Below, one piece after another: positions 34,480-43,873 of a stretch of 64,000 bases of DNA. Source of the DNA: Hyphomicrobiales bacterium. GTDB lineage: Bacteria; Pseudomonadota; Alphaproteobacteria; Rhizobiales; Rhizobiaceae. Location of the stretch: positions 1 through 64,000 of the forward strand of contig UCNE01000006.1 in NCBI GenBank assembly GCA_900473685.1. Reading direction: 5' to 3'. Within the stretch, counting starts at the first letter, position 1. The number at the start of each line of letters is the position of its first letter. The notes below the pieces were generated by a model. The model was not told the DNA's origin. It saw nothing but the letters and a program-made list of their open reading frames with translations, and made no database searches. The position numbers and the translations under genes are program-made.

Positions 34480-35598
34480 CTATTGCGCGTAGACTGCCTC
34501 GACGATCTTGCCGGGGAACTCCCCCATGCAGCCTTCCAGCGCATTGTTGCTCATGTTGAACACCGTCAGCCCATTGGTCTGATCGATGAACCAGCTGTGG
34601 CCATAGACACCACCCCAGCGGACGGTTCCGGACGGCTGCGGCGTCAACGCCTCTGCCGGATTATTGACCACTGCACCAAAGTACCCGAAACCGCAGCCCG
34701 GATCCGAGGCCAGAGAGCCGATCCGGTTGGACAGGCCAAGCTGCACCGTTTCCGGCTTCAGGACAGTGCCGCCGCCCGTGCGCAACGTCTCGAGGAAAAC
34801 AAGAAAATCATCAGCCGTTCCCACCATGCCTGCACCGCCGGATTGGAAGGCCTTGGGATTGAAAATCCGCGACGGTGAAAACCCGAGCGTCCAGCCTGCG
34901 TCTCCCGGCGCGAAATACGGGTCGGTCATCCTGACGGCGGTGGGTTGCGAATCGGCGTAGGGCGCGGCGAGCCGGGCAATATCCGTGACATGGAAACCGC
35001 TGTCGGCCATCCCGAGGGGACCGGCAATGTATGTGGCCACAGCGTCTTCCAGCGACCGGCCGTGAACCTTGGCAATCACGGCGCCCAGGATGTCGGTTGC
35101 GAACGAATAGGCCCACTGGGTTCCCGGCTTGAAAGCCAGCGGCACCGCGTTGTGCCGGCCGAAATTGGCCTCATAATCGAGATCAGTGTTGAGCAGTCCG
35201 CAAGTGATCGCTTGGCCTTCAGGCAAATGTTCAAGCGCCACATCGTAGACCAGACCGGACGTATGCGTCAGCAGATGATGGATCGACATCTCCGCCGCCT
35301 TGCCGTCCGGTGCCTTCGGCTGGAACCAGGGCAAGTAATCGGCGGTCCGGTCGGAGAGGGATAACAGCTCCCGGTCTGCCATCGCCAGCGCCGTAGCCGC
35401 AACGATCGGTTTGGTCAAAGAGGCCATGCGAAAAATCGTATCGAACTCGACCGGCTTGCCCGCCTCCCGGTCGGCATACCCGGCCGCGCGACGGAACAGC
35501 GGTTTGCCGTGCTGATAGGCAAGCACCACGGTTCCGGTGATCTTACCGGATTCGAGAAACCGGTCGATCACCTGATTGAGCCTGCGCTCGATGCCCAT
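34480..35598 (-). CDS. Serine beta-lactamase-like hydrolase (class C / EstB type)
   Basis: 372-residue serine hydrolase of the beta-lactamase/penicillin-binding-protein transpeptidase-like family. The nucleophile motif S-x-x-K is in FRMASLTKPIVAA (about residue 59). The second motif, usually Y-x-N, reads YSF in TQWAYSFATDILG. The third region is WGGVYGHSWFID. No signal peptide is visible, so it is probably cytoplasmic and more likely an esterase or peptidase than a drug-resistance beta-lactamase. It ends eight bases from the converging dxr stop and has its own start at 35598, with a weak AGGAG-like site. Confidence 0.85.
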   Translation of the reverse strand: MGIERRLNQVIDRFLESGKITGTVVLAYQHGKPLFRRAAGYADREAGKPVEFDTIFRMASLTKPIVAATALAMADRELLSLSDRTADYLPWFQPKAPDGKAAEMSIHHLLTHTSGLVYDVALEHLPEGQAITCGLLNTDLDYEANFGRHNAVPLAFKPGTQWAYSFATDILGAVIAKVHGRSLEDAVATYIAGPLGMADSGFHVTDIARLAAPYADSQPTAVRMTDPYFAPGDAGWTLGFSPSRIFNPKAFQSGGAGMVGTADDFLVFLETLRTGGGTVLKPETVQLGLSNRIGSLASDPGCGFGYFGAVVNNPAEALTPQPSGTVRWGGVYGHSWFIDQTNGLTVFNMSNNALEGCMGEFPGKIVEAVYAQ

Positions 35599-35684
35599 GC
35601 AAAACTCCTGAAAGACTGCCTAGAATCAAAAATGCGGACCATCTTTCGATGATCCGCATTGTAACTTCAAGTCTTTGGCAACTC

Positions 35685-36902
35685 TTATGCGACGGCCCTT
35701 GCCAGTGCACACCGCGACCAGAGCTGGTGCAGCGCACCGACCAGGTGATCAAGATCGGCATCCGAATGCAGCGGCGTCGGCGTGATGCGCAGACGCTCGG
35801 TCTTCTTCGGCACTGTCGGATAGTTGATTGGCTGAACGTAGACGCCGCAATTGTCGAGCAGCAGATCGGAGATCCACTTGCACTTCGACGCGTCACCAAC
35901 AATCACCGGCACGATATGGCTCGGATTGTTGAGGTGCGGAATGCCATTCTTGTCGAGCAGATTGCGCAGACGGCGGACACGTTCCTGATGAGCGAAGCGT
36001 TCGACCTGGCTTTCCTTCAGGTGCCGGATCGAGGCAACCGCACCGGCAGCCAGCGCTGGCGGGAGTGCCGTCGTGAAGATGAAGCCGGATGCGAAGGAGC
36101 GGATGAAATCGCACAGCGCCGTCGATGCAGCGATGTAACCACCCATCACGCCGAACGCCTTGCCGAGCGTGCCTTCGATCACCGTCAGGCGGTGCATCAG
36201 GCCTTCGCGCTCAGCGATACCGCCGCCACGCGCGCCGTACATACCGACAGCGTGCACTTCATCGAGATAGGTCATCGCGCCATACTTGTCGGCGAGATCG
36301 CAGATTTCCTTGATCGGGGCGATATCGCCATCCATCGAATAGACCGATTCGAACGCGATGATTTTTGGCGCACGCGGATCGGCGGCCTGCAGCTTGGCTT
36401 CAAGGTCGGTCAGCGAGTTATGCTTGAAGATCATCCGCTCACACTTGGAGTAGCGGATGCCTTCGATCATCGATGCGTGATTCCCGGCGTCCGAAAAGAC
36501 GATCACACCGGGAATCTTCGAACAGAGCGTTCCGAGTGCGGCCCAGTTGGACACGTAGCCGGAGGTAAACAACAGCGCCGATTCCTTGCCGTGCAGATCG
36601 GCAAGTTCGCGCTCGAGAAGAACGTGATAGTGGTTGGTGCCCGAAATATTCCGGGTGCCCCCAGCACCCGCGCCACACTGGTCGATGGCGAGTTTCATCG
36701 CCTCGGTGACCTTGGGATGCTGGCCCATGCCGAGATAGTCGTTGGAACACCAGACGGTGACGTCCTGCTTCTCGCCGGCCGAATTGTAACGGGTCGCCTT
36801 GGGAAATTGCCCGCTCTGGCGCTCCAGATCGGCAAAAACGCGATAGCGGCCTTCCTGATGCAGGCCGTCCAACTCACCCTTAAAGAAACTCTCGAAATCC
36901 AT
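35685..36902 (-). CDS. hemA: 5-aminolevulinate synthase
   Basis: 405-residue PLP enzyme condensing glycine and succinyl-CoA into 5-aminolevulinate, the first step of heme and corrinoid synthesis by the C4 route typical of alphaproteobacteria. Motifs: [57 protein letters not shown] and the PLP lysine in [16 protein letters not shown]. The start at 36902 gives the conserved N-terminus [27 protein letters not shown] lies upstream. Two regulatory boxes sit 98-160 bases upstream, an Irr-like and a FixK/FnrN-like site. MetH in the same window uses the corrinoid product of this pathway. Confidence 0.97.
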   Translation of the reverse strand: MDFESFFKGELDGLHQEGRYRVFADLERQSGQFPKATRYNSAGEKQDVTVWCSNDYLGMGQHPKVTEAMKLAIDQCGAGAGGTRNISGTNHYHVLLERELADLHGKESALLFTSGYVSNWAALGTLCSKIPGVIVFSDAGNHASMIEGIRYSKCERMIFKHNSLTDLEAKLQAADPRAPKIIAFESVYSMDGDIAPIKEICDLADKYGAMTYLDEVHAVGMYGARGGGIAEREGLMHRLTVIEGTLGKAFGVMGGYIAASTALCDFIRSFASGFIFTTALPPALAAGAVASIRHLKESQVERFAHQERVRRLRNLLDKNGIPHLNNPSHIVPVIVGDASKCKWISDLLLDNCGVYVQPINYPTVPKKTERLRITPTPLHSDADLDHLVGALHQLWSRCALARAVA

Positions 36903-36999
36903 CATTGTCTCCAGAACCTTGCCGTCTTTTTGATCCAAAGCGTGGCGGCGTCAACCTTTGCGAGGGTTATCGCGGCCAAGTGCGGCAAAAGGCCCCTAA

Positions 37000-37016
37000 T
37001 TTTGAACAGTTCCAAA
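37000..37016 (-). promoter_or_regulatory. Irr-type iron control element candidate upstream of hemA
   Basis: TTTTGAACAGTTCCAAA is an imperfect 7-3-7 palindrome that departs at two positions from the rhizobial iron control element pattern TTTAGAA-N3-TTCTAAA as I recall it. It lies 98-114 bases upstream of the hemA start. Irr controls heme synthesis in several Rhizobiales, so the placement is sensible. Confidence 0.4.
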
Positions 37017-37047
37017 CTATCCGTCGTGGATTTCATTCCACTTAACC

Positions 37048-37061
37048 TTGATCTGAGTCAA
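37048..37061 (-). promoter_or_regulatory. FixK/FnrN (anaerobox) candidate upstream of hemA
   Basis: TTGATCTGAGTCAA fits TTGAT-N4-ATCAA with one mismatch. It lies about 146 bases before hemA, in the only intergenic space between coxM and hemA. Oxygen-responsive control of hemA by FixK/FnrN-type regulators is documented in several alphaproteobacteria. Confidence 0.5.
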
Positions 37062-37127
37062 GACCATGTAAAAAGGACGGGGGATCCCGTCCTTATATTC
37101 TGTTTCAAGGAAACCAGCGGTAATCCC

Positions 37128-37925
37128 TTACGAGGCCGCAACGGCGCGTTTGGCCATGACCTTCACCAGATTGGCGCGGTATTCCGAACTGGCATGGATA
37201 TCCGCCATAAGGTCCGACGGATTAACCGCGATACCGGCAAGCGCATCCGGCGACCAGTTGGCGGCAAGGGCGGCCTCCATGCCGGAATGCCGAAAGACCC
37301 CATCCGCACCGGCGCCGGTCACCGCCACCCGCACATCGCCATTGTCCCGGCGGGCAACGAACACGCCGGTCATGGCATAACGCGACGCCGGATTCCGGAA
37401 CTTGGCATAGGCGGCTCTTTGCGGCGCATCGAACGTGATGGCGACGATCATCTCGCCCTCTTCCAGCGCCGTTTCGAACAGGCCGGTGAAGAACTCCGCT
37501 GCCTTGATCCCGCGGGCGTTGGTGACGACGATAGCATCGAGCGCCAAAAGGGCTGCCGGATAATCCGCCGCCGGGTCGTTGTTGGCCACCGACCCGCCGA
37601 TCGTCCCCATATGGCGCACATGCGGATCGCCGATATGATGGGCGAGATCGCAGATTGCCGGACAGACAGCCTTCAGCTCTGCGGACGACGCGACATCGAA
37701 ATGCGTCACCGCAGCGCCGATCCGCACGGATTTCCCGTTGACGGAAATGCCCTTGAGGTCGGGGATATGCCGGAGATCGACGAGATCGCTCGGCGATGCC
37801 AGCCGCTGCTTCATCGTCGCGATCAGCGTCATGCCGCCGGACAGATACTTGCCCTCGTCGGCACCCGCTTGCAGCTTCACCGCATCCTGAACCGAGGATG
37901 CGCGATGGTAATTGGTCGCATACAT
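37128..37925 (-). CDS. coxM: CO dehydrogenase/xanthine dehydrogenase family FAD subunit
   Basis: 265-residue FAD-binding medium subunit of a molybdenum hydroxylase. FAD contacts are in GKYLSGGMTLIATMKQR (about 27-43) and HMGTIGGSVANNDPAADYP (about 105-124). The C-terminal CO_deh_flav_C part follows. It transfers electrons from the [2Fe-2S] clusters to the acceptor. It starts 12 bases after coxL with AGGAGG, so it is the last gene of the S-L-M operon. The substrate is unknown (see coxL). Confidence 0.92.
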   Translation of the reverse strand: MYATNYHRASSVQDAVKLQAGADEGKYLSGGMTLIATMKQRLASPSDLVDLRHIPDLKGISVNGKSVRIGAAVTHFDVASSAELKAVCPAICDLAHHIGDPHVRHMGTIGGSVANNDPAADYPAALLALDAIVVTNARGIKAAEFFTGLFETALEEGEMIVAITFDAPQRAAYAKFRNPASRYAMTGVFVARRDNGDVRVAVTGAGADGVFRHSGMEAALAANWSPDALAGIAVNPSDLMADIHASSEYRANLVKVMAKRAVAAS

Positions 37926-37937
37926 ATCGTTTCCTCC

Positions 37938-40286
37938 TCAGTTGGCGGCGTTGAGCGCGGCCCAGACCTTTTGCGGGGTTGCGGGCATCGTCAGACTGTT
38001 ATTGCCGATCGCATCGGTAATGGCGTTCATCAGCGCCGGTGGCGAACCGATGGCACCCGCCTCGCCACAGCCCTTGATCCCCAACGGATTGGACGGACAC
38101 GGCGTGTTCTGGTGCGACAGCTTGAACGACGGCAGGTCGTCGGCGCGCGGCATGGCGTAATCCATGTAGCTCGCCGTGATCAGCTGACCGTTCTGTGGAT
38201 CGTAATGGACGTTTTCGAGCAGTGCCTGGCCGATCCCTTGCGCGATCCCGCCATGCACCTGGCCCTCGACGATCATCGGGTTGATGATATTGCCGAAATC
38301 GTCGGCCGCCACGAACTGGATGATATCGGTGACGCCCGTTTCCGGATCGACTTCGACCTCGCAGATGTAGCACCCGGCCGGGAAGGTGAAATTGGACGGG
38401 TCGTAGAACGCGCCCTCCTTCAATCCCGGCTCCATGCCGGCCGGCAGGTTGTGGGCGGTGTAGGCGGCGAGCGCCACCTGGAACCAGGGCAGCGTCTTGT
38501 CGGTACCCGCCACCTTCAGCTCGCCATTCTCGATGACGATATCGCTTTCGTCCGCCTCCATCAGGTGGGCGGCGATCTTCTTGGCCTTGGCCTCCACCTT
38601 GTCGAGCGCCTTGACCACCGCAGACATGCCGACGGCACCGGAGCGCGAGCCATAGGTTCCCATGCCCATCTGTACCTTGTCGGTATCGCCATGGACAATG
38701 TTGACACTATCGATCGGAACGCCGAGACGGTCGGCGACCAGCTGGGCAAAGGTGGTCTCGTGCCCCTGGCCATGACTGTGCGACCCGGTCATCACCTCGA
38801 TCGTCCCGACGGCATTGACCCGGACCTCGGCCGATTCCCACAGGCCGACGCCGGCCCCGAGCGAGCCGACCGCCGCCGACGGCGCAATACCACAGGCTTC
38901 GATATAACAGCTCATGCCGATACCGCGCTTTTTGCCGCGCCGGGCCGCCTCGGCCTTGCGGGCGGCAAACCCGTTCCAGTCGGCGGATGCCATCGCCGCT
39001 TCGAGCGATGCCTCGTAGTCGCCGGCGTCATAGTTCATGATCACCGGCGTCTGGTAGGGGAAAGTCCGCACGAAGTTCTGGCGGCGAAGCTCCGCCGGCG
39101 AGACGCCGAGTTCCCGCGCCGCGGTCTCCATTGTCCGCTCCAGCAGATAGGTCGCCTCCGGCCGCCCGGCGCCGCGATAGGCATCGACCGGCACGGTGTT
39201 GGTATAGACTGTGCGGACATTGGCATGGATGGCCGGAATGGCATATTGGCCGGACAAGAGGGTGGCATAGAGATAGGTCGGCACGGCGGATGAAAACAGC
39301 GACATGTAGGCGCCGAGATTGGCGATCGTATCGACCTTCAGGCCGATGATCCGGTTGTCCTTGTCGAACGCCATTTTCACCGTCGAAACATGGTCGCGGC
39401 CATGCGCGTCGGTGAGGAACGCTTCCGTGCGGTCGCATGTCCATTTGACCGGCACGCCGGTCTTCTTCGACGCCCAGAGACAGACGATCTCTTCAGGATA
39501 GATATAGATTTTCGAACCGAAGCCGCCGCCGACATCCGGCGCGATCACCCGCAGCTTGTTTTCCGGCGCCACATTGTAAAAAGCGCTCATCACCAGCCGG
39601 GCGACATGCGGATTCTGGCTTGTCGTGTAACAGGTATAGTGATCCTCGGCGCTGTCGTAGATGCCAAGCGTTGCGCGCGGCTCCATCGGGTTCGGGGCCA
39701 GACGGTTGTTGCGAAGGGTGATTTCGGTCACATGCGCGGCTTCCGCGATCGCCTTGTCCGTTGCGGCACCGTCGCCGATCTGCCAGTCGAAGATCAGATT
39801 GTTTGGCGCTTCCGGATGCAATTGCGGCTGGCCCGCCTCCAAAGCCTTGACGGCTTCGGTGACCGCCGGAAGAACGTCGTAGTCAACCACCACCGCCTCG
39901 GCCGCATCGCGGGCCTCGCCCAGACTGTCGGCAACGACGATGGCAACCGCATCGCCGACATAGCGCACGGTTTCGTGCGCCAGGGGCCGCCACACACCCA
40001 TGTTCATCGGCGAACCATCCTTGGAATGGATCATCCAGCCGCAAATGATGTTGCCAATCGCATCGGCCTGCAATTGCTTGCCCTCCAGGATGCCGATGAC
40101 GCCCGGCATGTCCTTGGCCGCCGACATGTCAATGCTCTTGATCTTGGCATGGGCGTAAGGACTGCGTACGAAAAACGCATATTTCATGCCCGGGACGCTC
40201 ATGTCGTCCGTATACCGGCCCTTGCCGGTCAAAAACCGCTTGTCTTCCTTTCGCGCAACGCTTGCGCCAATGCCTTCAACACCCAT
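37938..40286 (-). CDS. coxL: Molybdopterin-binding large subunit, form II CoxL-like
   Basis: 782-residue catalytic subunit of the xanthine dehydrogenase/CO dehydrogenase family. N-terminal aldehyde-oxidase a/b-hammerhead (GIGASVARKEDKRFLTGKGR) and two molybdopterin-binding domains (APDVGGGFGSKIY; GSHSHGQGHETTFAQLVADR) are present. The active-site loop reads VDAYRGAGRPEATYLLE, the form II signature AYRGAGR. True aerobic CO dehydrogenases (form I) have AYxCSFR. The physiological substrate is therefore probably an aldehyde or N-heterocycle rather than CO. The ATG at 40286 follows GGGAGGAGATG. Middle gene of coxS-coxL-coxM, with 131 bases to coxS. No maturation genes (coxDEF) are nearby. Confidence 0.93.
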   Translation of the reverse strand: MGVEGIGASVARKEDKRFLTGKGRYTDDMSVPGMKYAFFVRSPYAHAKIKSIDMSAAKDMPGVIGILEGKQLQADAIGNIICGWMIHSKDGSPMNMGVWRPLAHETVRYVGDAVAIVVADSLGEARDAAEAVVVDYDVLPAVTEAVKALEAGQPQLHPEAPNNLIFDWQIGDGAATDKAIAEAAHVTEITLRNNRLAPNPMEPRATLGIYDSAEDHYTCYTTSQNPHVARLVMSAFYNVAPENKLRVIAPDVGGGFGSKIYIYPEEIVCLWASKKTGVPVKWTCDRTEAFLTDAHGRDHVSTVKMAFDKDNRIIGLKVDTIANLGAYMSLFSSAVPTYLYATLLSGQYAIPAIHANVRTVYTNTVPVDAYRGAGRPEATYLLERTMETAARELGVSPAELRRQNFVRTFPYQTPVIMNYDAGDYEASLEAAMASADWNGFAARKAEAARRGKKRGIGMSCYIEACGIAPSAAVGSLGAGVGLWESAEVRVNAVGTIEVMTGSHSHGQGHETTFAQLVADRLGVPIDSVNIVHGDTDKVQMGMGTYGSRSGAVGMSAVVKALDKVEAKAKKIAAHLMEADESDIVIENGELKVAGTDKTLPWFQVALAAYTAHNLPAGMEPGLKEGAFYDPSNFTFPAGCYICEVEVDPETGVTDIIQFVAADDFGNIINPMIVEGQVHGGIAQGIGQALLENVHYDPQNGQLITASYMDYAMPRADDLPSFKLSHQNTPCPSNPLGIKGCGEAGAIGSPPALMNAITDAIGNNSLTMPATPQKVWAALNAAN

Positions 40287-40417
40287 GCTTCATCTCCTCC
40301 CGAGATATTTCTGCGTGGTCAGGTCGTGGCAGACGTTGGAAGCAATCGCGAAATGACGGCACTACGGGAAGCGCGTTCATTCCATATCCACCGGCTACCT
40401 TAGTCTGCGACCGCTGC

Positions 40418-40906
40418 TTATTCGGCTGCCTGCTGCGCGCCGGCCATTTCGGCGGCGGCGGCGAGGATCGACTTGACGATATTATGGTAGCCGGTGCATC
40501 GACAGATATTGCCGTCGAGTTCCGCGCGCACCGTCGCCTCATCCAGATTGGCACCATGCCTGCGGATCATGTCGACGGCGGTCATCACCATGCCGGGCGT
40601 ACAGAAGCCGCATTGCAGACCATGATTGGCCTTGAAGGCTGCCTGCACGGGGTGCAGTTCGCCGTTTGCGGCCAGTCCCTCGATCGTCGTGATTGTCGAA
40701 CCCGCCGCCTGCGCGGCCAGGATGGTACAGCTCTTCACCGAGCGGCCGTCCATATGAACGACACAAGCGCCGCATTGCGTGGTGTCGCAACCAACATGCG
40801 TTCCGGTTAGAGCCAGATTGTCTCGTAGAAAATGCACCAGAAGGGTGCGGTCTTCGCAGTCACTGCCGACCTGCCGGCCGTTGACCGTCATTTTCACTTT
40901 TGCCAT
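40418..40906 (-). CDS. coxS: [2Fe-2S] iron-sulfur subunit of the Mo-hydroxylase
   Basis: 162-residue electron-transfer subunit with two [2Fe-2S] clusters. The plant-ferredoxin-type N-terminal cluster is in [19 protein letters not shown] with a further Cys in KSCTIL. The C-terminal helical cluster is in [10 protein letters not shown] and CRCTGYHNI. First gene of the S-L-M operon. The ATG at 40906 follows GGAGGAGCG. The frame open to 40993 lacks a site. Confidence 0.95.
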   Translation of the reverse strand: MAKVKMTVNGRQVGSDCEDRTLLVHFLRDNLALTGTHVGCDTTQCGACVVHMDGRSVKSCTILAAQAAGSTITTIEGLAANGELHPVQAAFKANHGLQCGFCTPGMVMTAVDMIRRHGANLDEATVRAELDGNICRCTGYHNIVKSILAAAAEMAGAQQAAE

Positions 40907-41348
40907 CTCGCTCCTCCGAGGTTGGTCTTGCCAACACGAGCGGCTGTCGGGCAGATAAACTCGTTCCCGCGACAGAACCGCGTCAACTCTCATGCCTGGA
41001 CCGCAGGCTTTCTCCTCAAAGCGTTACGGCATTTGTATCATTTGTTTTTTTTCGATCGGCCGCAACCGCTACTTTCAATCCTGCCGAAAATTCTGCCGGA
41101 CAGAAAATACCCAAGCCTCTCACGCCCAAACCTGTCACGCAGGGAACAGCCTTCAGCTTCCGTTCAGGTTGAATAGCATTACTTGTGCCAAGGGGATTTT
41201 GCAGGATATCTGTAGACTTTCACAGGCAGGCATTTATCTTTTAAAGGTGCAAGTTCGACCGGAGGGGGACCTTACGTCCATCTTCCATCCCTGGGGAGAA
41301 ACGGACGGCCGGGAACTTGGGTCTCGCGTCCAGATTTTGGAGAAGAAA
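40907..41348. other. Divergent upstream region of coxS and the glycine-zipper lipoprotein
   Basis: 442 bases without a supported gene, between the divergently transcribed coxS and the glycine-zipper lipoprotein. It contains an eight-base T-run (41045-41052) without an associated hairpin and AT-rich stretches at 41160-41240 that may carry the lipoprotein promoter. No repeat or RNA motif recognised. Confidence 0.5.
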
Positions 41349-41606
41349 ATGAAGAAGGCCATCGTGCTTGTCCTGCTCGCGCTATCCGTTGCGAGCTGCA
41401 CGCAGACTGAAAAGGGTGCCGGTATCGGGGCGGTTTCCGGCGCAATCATCGGCGGAGCAATCACCGGCGACGTTCGCGGCGCTGCCGTTGGCGCGGCAAT
41501 CGGTGGCGTTTCGGGCGCTGTTATCGGCCACGTGACTGAGCAGCCCGGCCAGTGCTACTACCGCGACCGCTACGGCCGCCGCTACATCGACAGCTGCCCG
41601 CGTTGA
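41349..41606 (+). CDS. Glycine-zipper lipoprotein (SmpA/17-kDa antigen-like)
   Basis: 85-residue lipoprotein. The signal MKKAIVLVLLALSVASC ends in the lipobox ASC (Cys 17). The body is a glycine zipper: KGAGIGAVSGAIIGGAITGD and GAAVGAAIGGVSGAVIGHV. It then ends CYYRDRYGRRYIDSCPR, a Tyr/Arg tail with two Cys. Such proteins insert in or associate with the outer membrane. The exact function is unknown. The ATG at 41349 is preceded by GGAGAAGAAA. A textbook terminator follows 50 bases after the stop, so it is a single-gene unit. Confidence 0.85.
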   Translation: MKKAIVLVLLALSVASCTQTEKGAGIGAVSGAIIGGAITGDVRGAAVGAAIGGVSGAVIGHVTEQPGQCYYRDRYGRRYIDSCPR

Positions 41607-41656
41607 TTGCACGCCACACCGCGAAAAGTGGCGTCTTACACTGCTTTTCCACGCGC

Positions 41657-41686
41657 AACCCCGGAGAAATCCGGGGTTTTTTGTTT
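41657..41686 (+). terminator. Intrinsic terminator of the glycine-zipper lipoprotein
   Basis: AACCCCGGA, loop GAAA, TCCGGGGTT, followed by TTTTTTGTTT. Confidence 0.93.
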
Positions 41687-41863
41687 CCCACATGCCACAC
41701 CAGCCGGAGTTTCGGACAAGAAAAACACCCCAAAGCCTTCATACCGTGATCAATGCTGTGTAGGGTCATCATTAACAAACGGCAAACCTTGTCATGCGAT
41801 TGTACCCCTGCCGTGATGGCAGGCAGGTGTTTGAAGTGGCCTGAACAGCGGAATGCGGAAATT

Positions 41864-43774
41864 ATGCGTTTGCCGACTATGAGTGTTGCGTATCGGAAGA
41901 TTGGTGCTGCTTTTGCAGTCGCGGTTCTGGCTGCCTGCGGCCCGCTGTCGGTTAGTGACGCCTATGCCTTCAAGATCTTTGGCATGCGGTTTTTCGAAAA
42001 GGAAGAAGAGCCCAACGACATCGTCGATCCCGTCAATTTCAGCCTGACGCTGAATGAATCCTCCGGCGACGAGGATCTGAAGTCTGCGCTGGAAAACAGC
42101 TCGCGTCTGTTTCAGGACAAGGACAAGCCGGTTTCGGGCGATCTTGGCCTTGCCATCAAGGCTCGCGACGACCGCGACCGTCTTCTGGCAGCCCTGTACG
42201 AACAGGCCCGCTACGGCGGCACCGTCGCCGTCAAGGTCAACGGTCAGGACATCGATACGCTGCCGCCCGATCCCGTCTTTCCGGACGGCGCGCCGGTACC
42301 CGTTGAAATTACCGTTACCCCCGGCCCCGTTTTTACCCTGGGCGACGTTGTGCTCAAGGGTGACGCCATTGGGCGCCGGCCGGACGAATATCTGAAACCC
42401 GGCGCACGTGCGGATTCGACCCTGATCATCAAGGCGGGTGAAAAGGTGGTCGAAGATCTCAAGCAGGAAGGCCGGCCCCTCGCCAAATTGATCGAACGCA
42501 GCGTGGTTGCCGATCATGCGACGAATACCGTCGATGTGACGATCGCGGCCGAAGGCGGCCCCGTCGCACCGGTGGGCACGGTCACCGTCAGCGGCACCAA
42601 GACCGTCGATCCGGGTTTCGTTGCCGATTACTCCCGCCTGAACGGCGGCAAACCCTATTCACCCGAAGCGCTGCGCAAGGCATCCGACCGGCTGCGGCAA
42701 CTGGGCGTGTTTTCCAGCATCACCATCAAACAAGCCAATGAACTGGCGCCCGACGGCACCATCCCGATGACTATCGAAGTTTCGGAAGGCAAGCAGCGCT
42801 ATTTCGGTGCCGGTGCGCAATACTCCACCACCGATGGCTTCGGCATCCAGGGCTACTGGGGCCATCGCAATCTGTTCGGCCGGGCCGAATCTCTGCGGCT
42901 CGAAGGCTCGGTCAGCCGCATCGGCGAGACCACCGATATCGGCGATCTTGATTATTCGGCCGGTCTGCTGTTTGCCAAGCCGGGCGCATTTGGGCCAACC
43001 TCCACCTTCAACGCCAGCCTGAAGGCGCAGCTGCTGGATCCAGATGCCTACAAGGCAACGATCTTTACGGCGGCTGCAGGCGCCGCGTTCGAACTGTCCG
43101 ACACCGACACCGTGTCTGCCGGCGGCGAGCTGGCCTGGGCCGATGTCGACGATGCGTTCGGCAAGAACGAATATCTGACGGCCGCAATCCCGATCGAATA
43201 TGTCCGCGACACGCGCGACAACAAGCTCAACCCCGTCTCGGGATATCGCGCTTCGATCAATGCCAAGCCGAGCTACGAGATCAACGGTCAGAGCTTCTTC
43301 AGCTCGTTCGAGGGATCGGCCGCCGCCTATGTCGGCTTCGGCGAGGAAAACCGTTTCGTTCTGGCCGGAAGGCTTGGCGCCGGTGTGATCGCCGGCGGCG
43401 ATGGACTGGCCTCGATACCCGCAAACCGGCGTTTCTACCTGGGCGGTGGCGGCACCGTGCGCGGCTATTCCTATCAGGAGATCAGCCCGCGCAACGGCGA
43501 CAACGAAATCCTCGGCGGCCGCTCCTATGTCAACGCCACGGTGGAAGCACGCATCGGCATTACCGACACGATCGGCATCGTTCCCTTCATCGATGCGGGA
43601 ACCGTTTCGGCAAAAACCGCACCGGATTTTTCCGATATCCGCGCCGGCGCTGGTATCGGTCTGCGCTACAACACACCGTTCGGGCCGATCCGGCTCGACG
43701 TCGCCGTGCCGCTGAATGCCTATCCGGGCGGCACCAAATACGGAATTTACGCCGGGATCGGCCAATCCTTCTGA
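41864..43774 (+). CDS. tamA: TamA, outer-membrane translocation/assembly protein (Omp85 family)
   Basis: 636-residue Omp85-family protein. The signal peptide (GAAFAVAVLAACGPLSVSDAYA) is followed by three POTRA-like domains (about residues 60-310). VEITVTPGPVFTLGDVVLKG and GTVTVSGTKTVDPGFVADYS mark the second and third. The C-terminal 16-strand beta-barrel (about 320-636) contains the L6 loop motif GGGGTVRGYSYQEISPRNG and ends in Phe. With TamB it inserts autotransporters and other beta-barrel proteins in the outer membrane. The start at 41864 follows GCGGAAATT. A second ATG at 41879 has no site. tamB follows 99 bases downstream, the usual tamAB order. Confidence 0.93.
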   Translation: MRLPTMSVAYRKIGAAFAVAVLAACGPLSVSDAYAFKIFGMRFFEKEEEPNDIVDPVNFSLTLNESSGDEDLKSALENSSRLFQDKDKPVSGDLGLAIKARDDRDRLLAALYEQARYGGTVAVKVNGQDIDTLPPDPVFPDGAPVPVEITVTPGPVFTLGDVVLKGDAIGRRPDEYLKPGARADSTLIIKAGEKVVEDLKQEGRPLAKLIERSVVADHATNTVDVTIAAEGGPVAPVGTVTVSGTKTVDPGFVADYSRLNGGKPYSPEALRKASDRLRQLGVFSSITIKQANELAPDGTIPMTIEVSEGKQRYFGAGAQYSTTDGFGIQGYWGHRNLFGRAESLRLEGSVSRIGETTDIGDLDYSAGLLFAKPGAFGPTSTFNASLKAQLLDPDAYKATIFTAAAGAAFELSDTDTVSAGGELAWADVDDAFGKNEYLTAAIPIEYVRDTRDNKLNPVSGYRASINAKPSYEINGQSFFSSFEGSAAAYVGFGEENRFVLAGRLGAGVIAGGDGLASIPANRRFYLGGGGTVRGYSYQEISPRNGDNEILGGRSYVNATVEARIGITDTIGIVPFIDAGTVSAKTAPDFSDIRAGAGIGLRYNTPFGPIRLDVAVPLNAYPGGTKYGIYAGIGQSF

Positions 43775-43873
43775 TTGCGTGAGGGCAGTCACCACGGCCT
43801 GAACCCGGTTTGAAAGATTGGGTTTCAGGGAGAAGCAATTTCACCGCAACGCGACTTGCGCTATGGATGAACC

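Noticed and set aside
34480-35598. Beta-lactam resistance gene
   Set aside because: No signal peptide, Y-x-N reads YSF and there is no KTG. An esterase or peptidase-like role is more likely.
35649-39293. A 1214-codon plus-strand open frame opposite hemA and coxL
   Set aside because: It is the antisense shadow of two certain genes. It has shadow-like composition (rich in Arg, His, Ile, Gly), no ribosome site and no recognisable domain.
37938-40906. True carbon monoxide dehydrogenase
   Set aside because: The large subunit has AYRGAGR, the form II loop, not the AYxCSFR loop of CO-oxidising enzymes.
41045-41052. T-run as part of an intrinsic terminator
   Set aside because: No stable stem precedes it in either direction.
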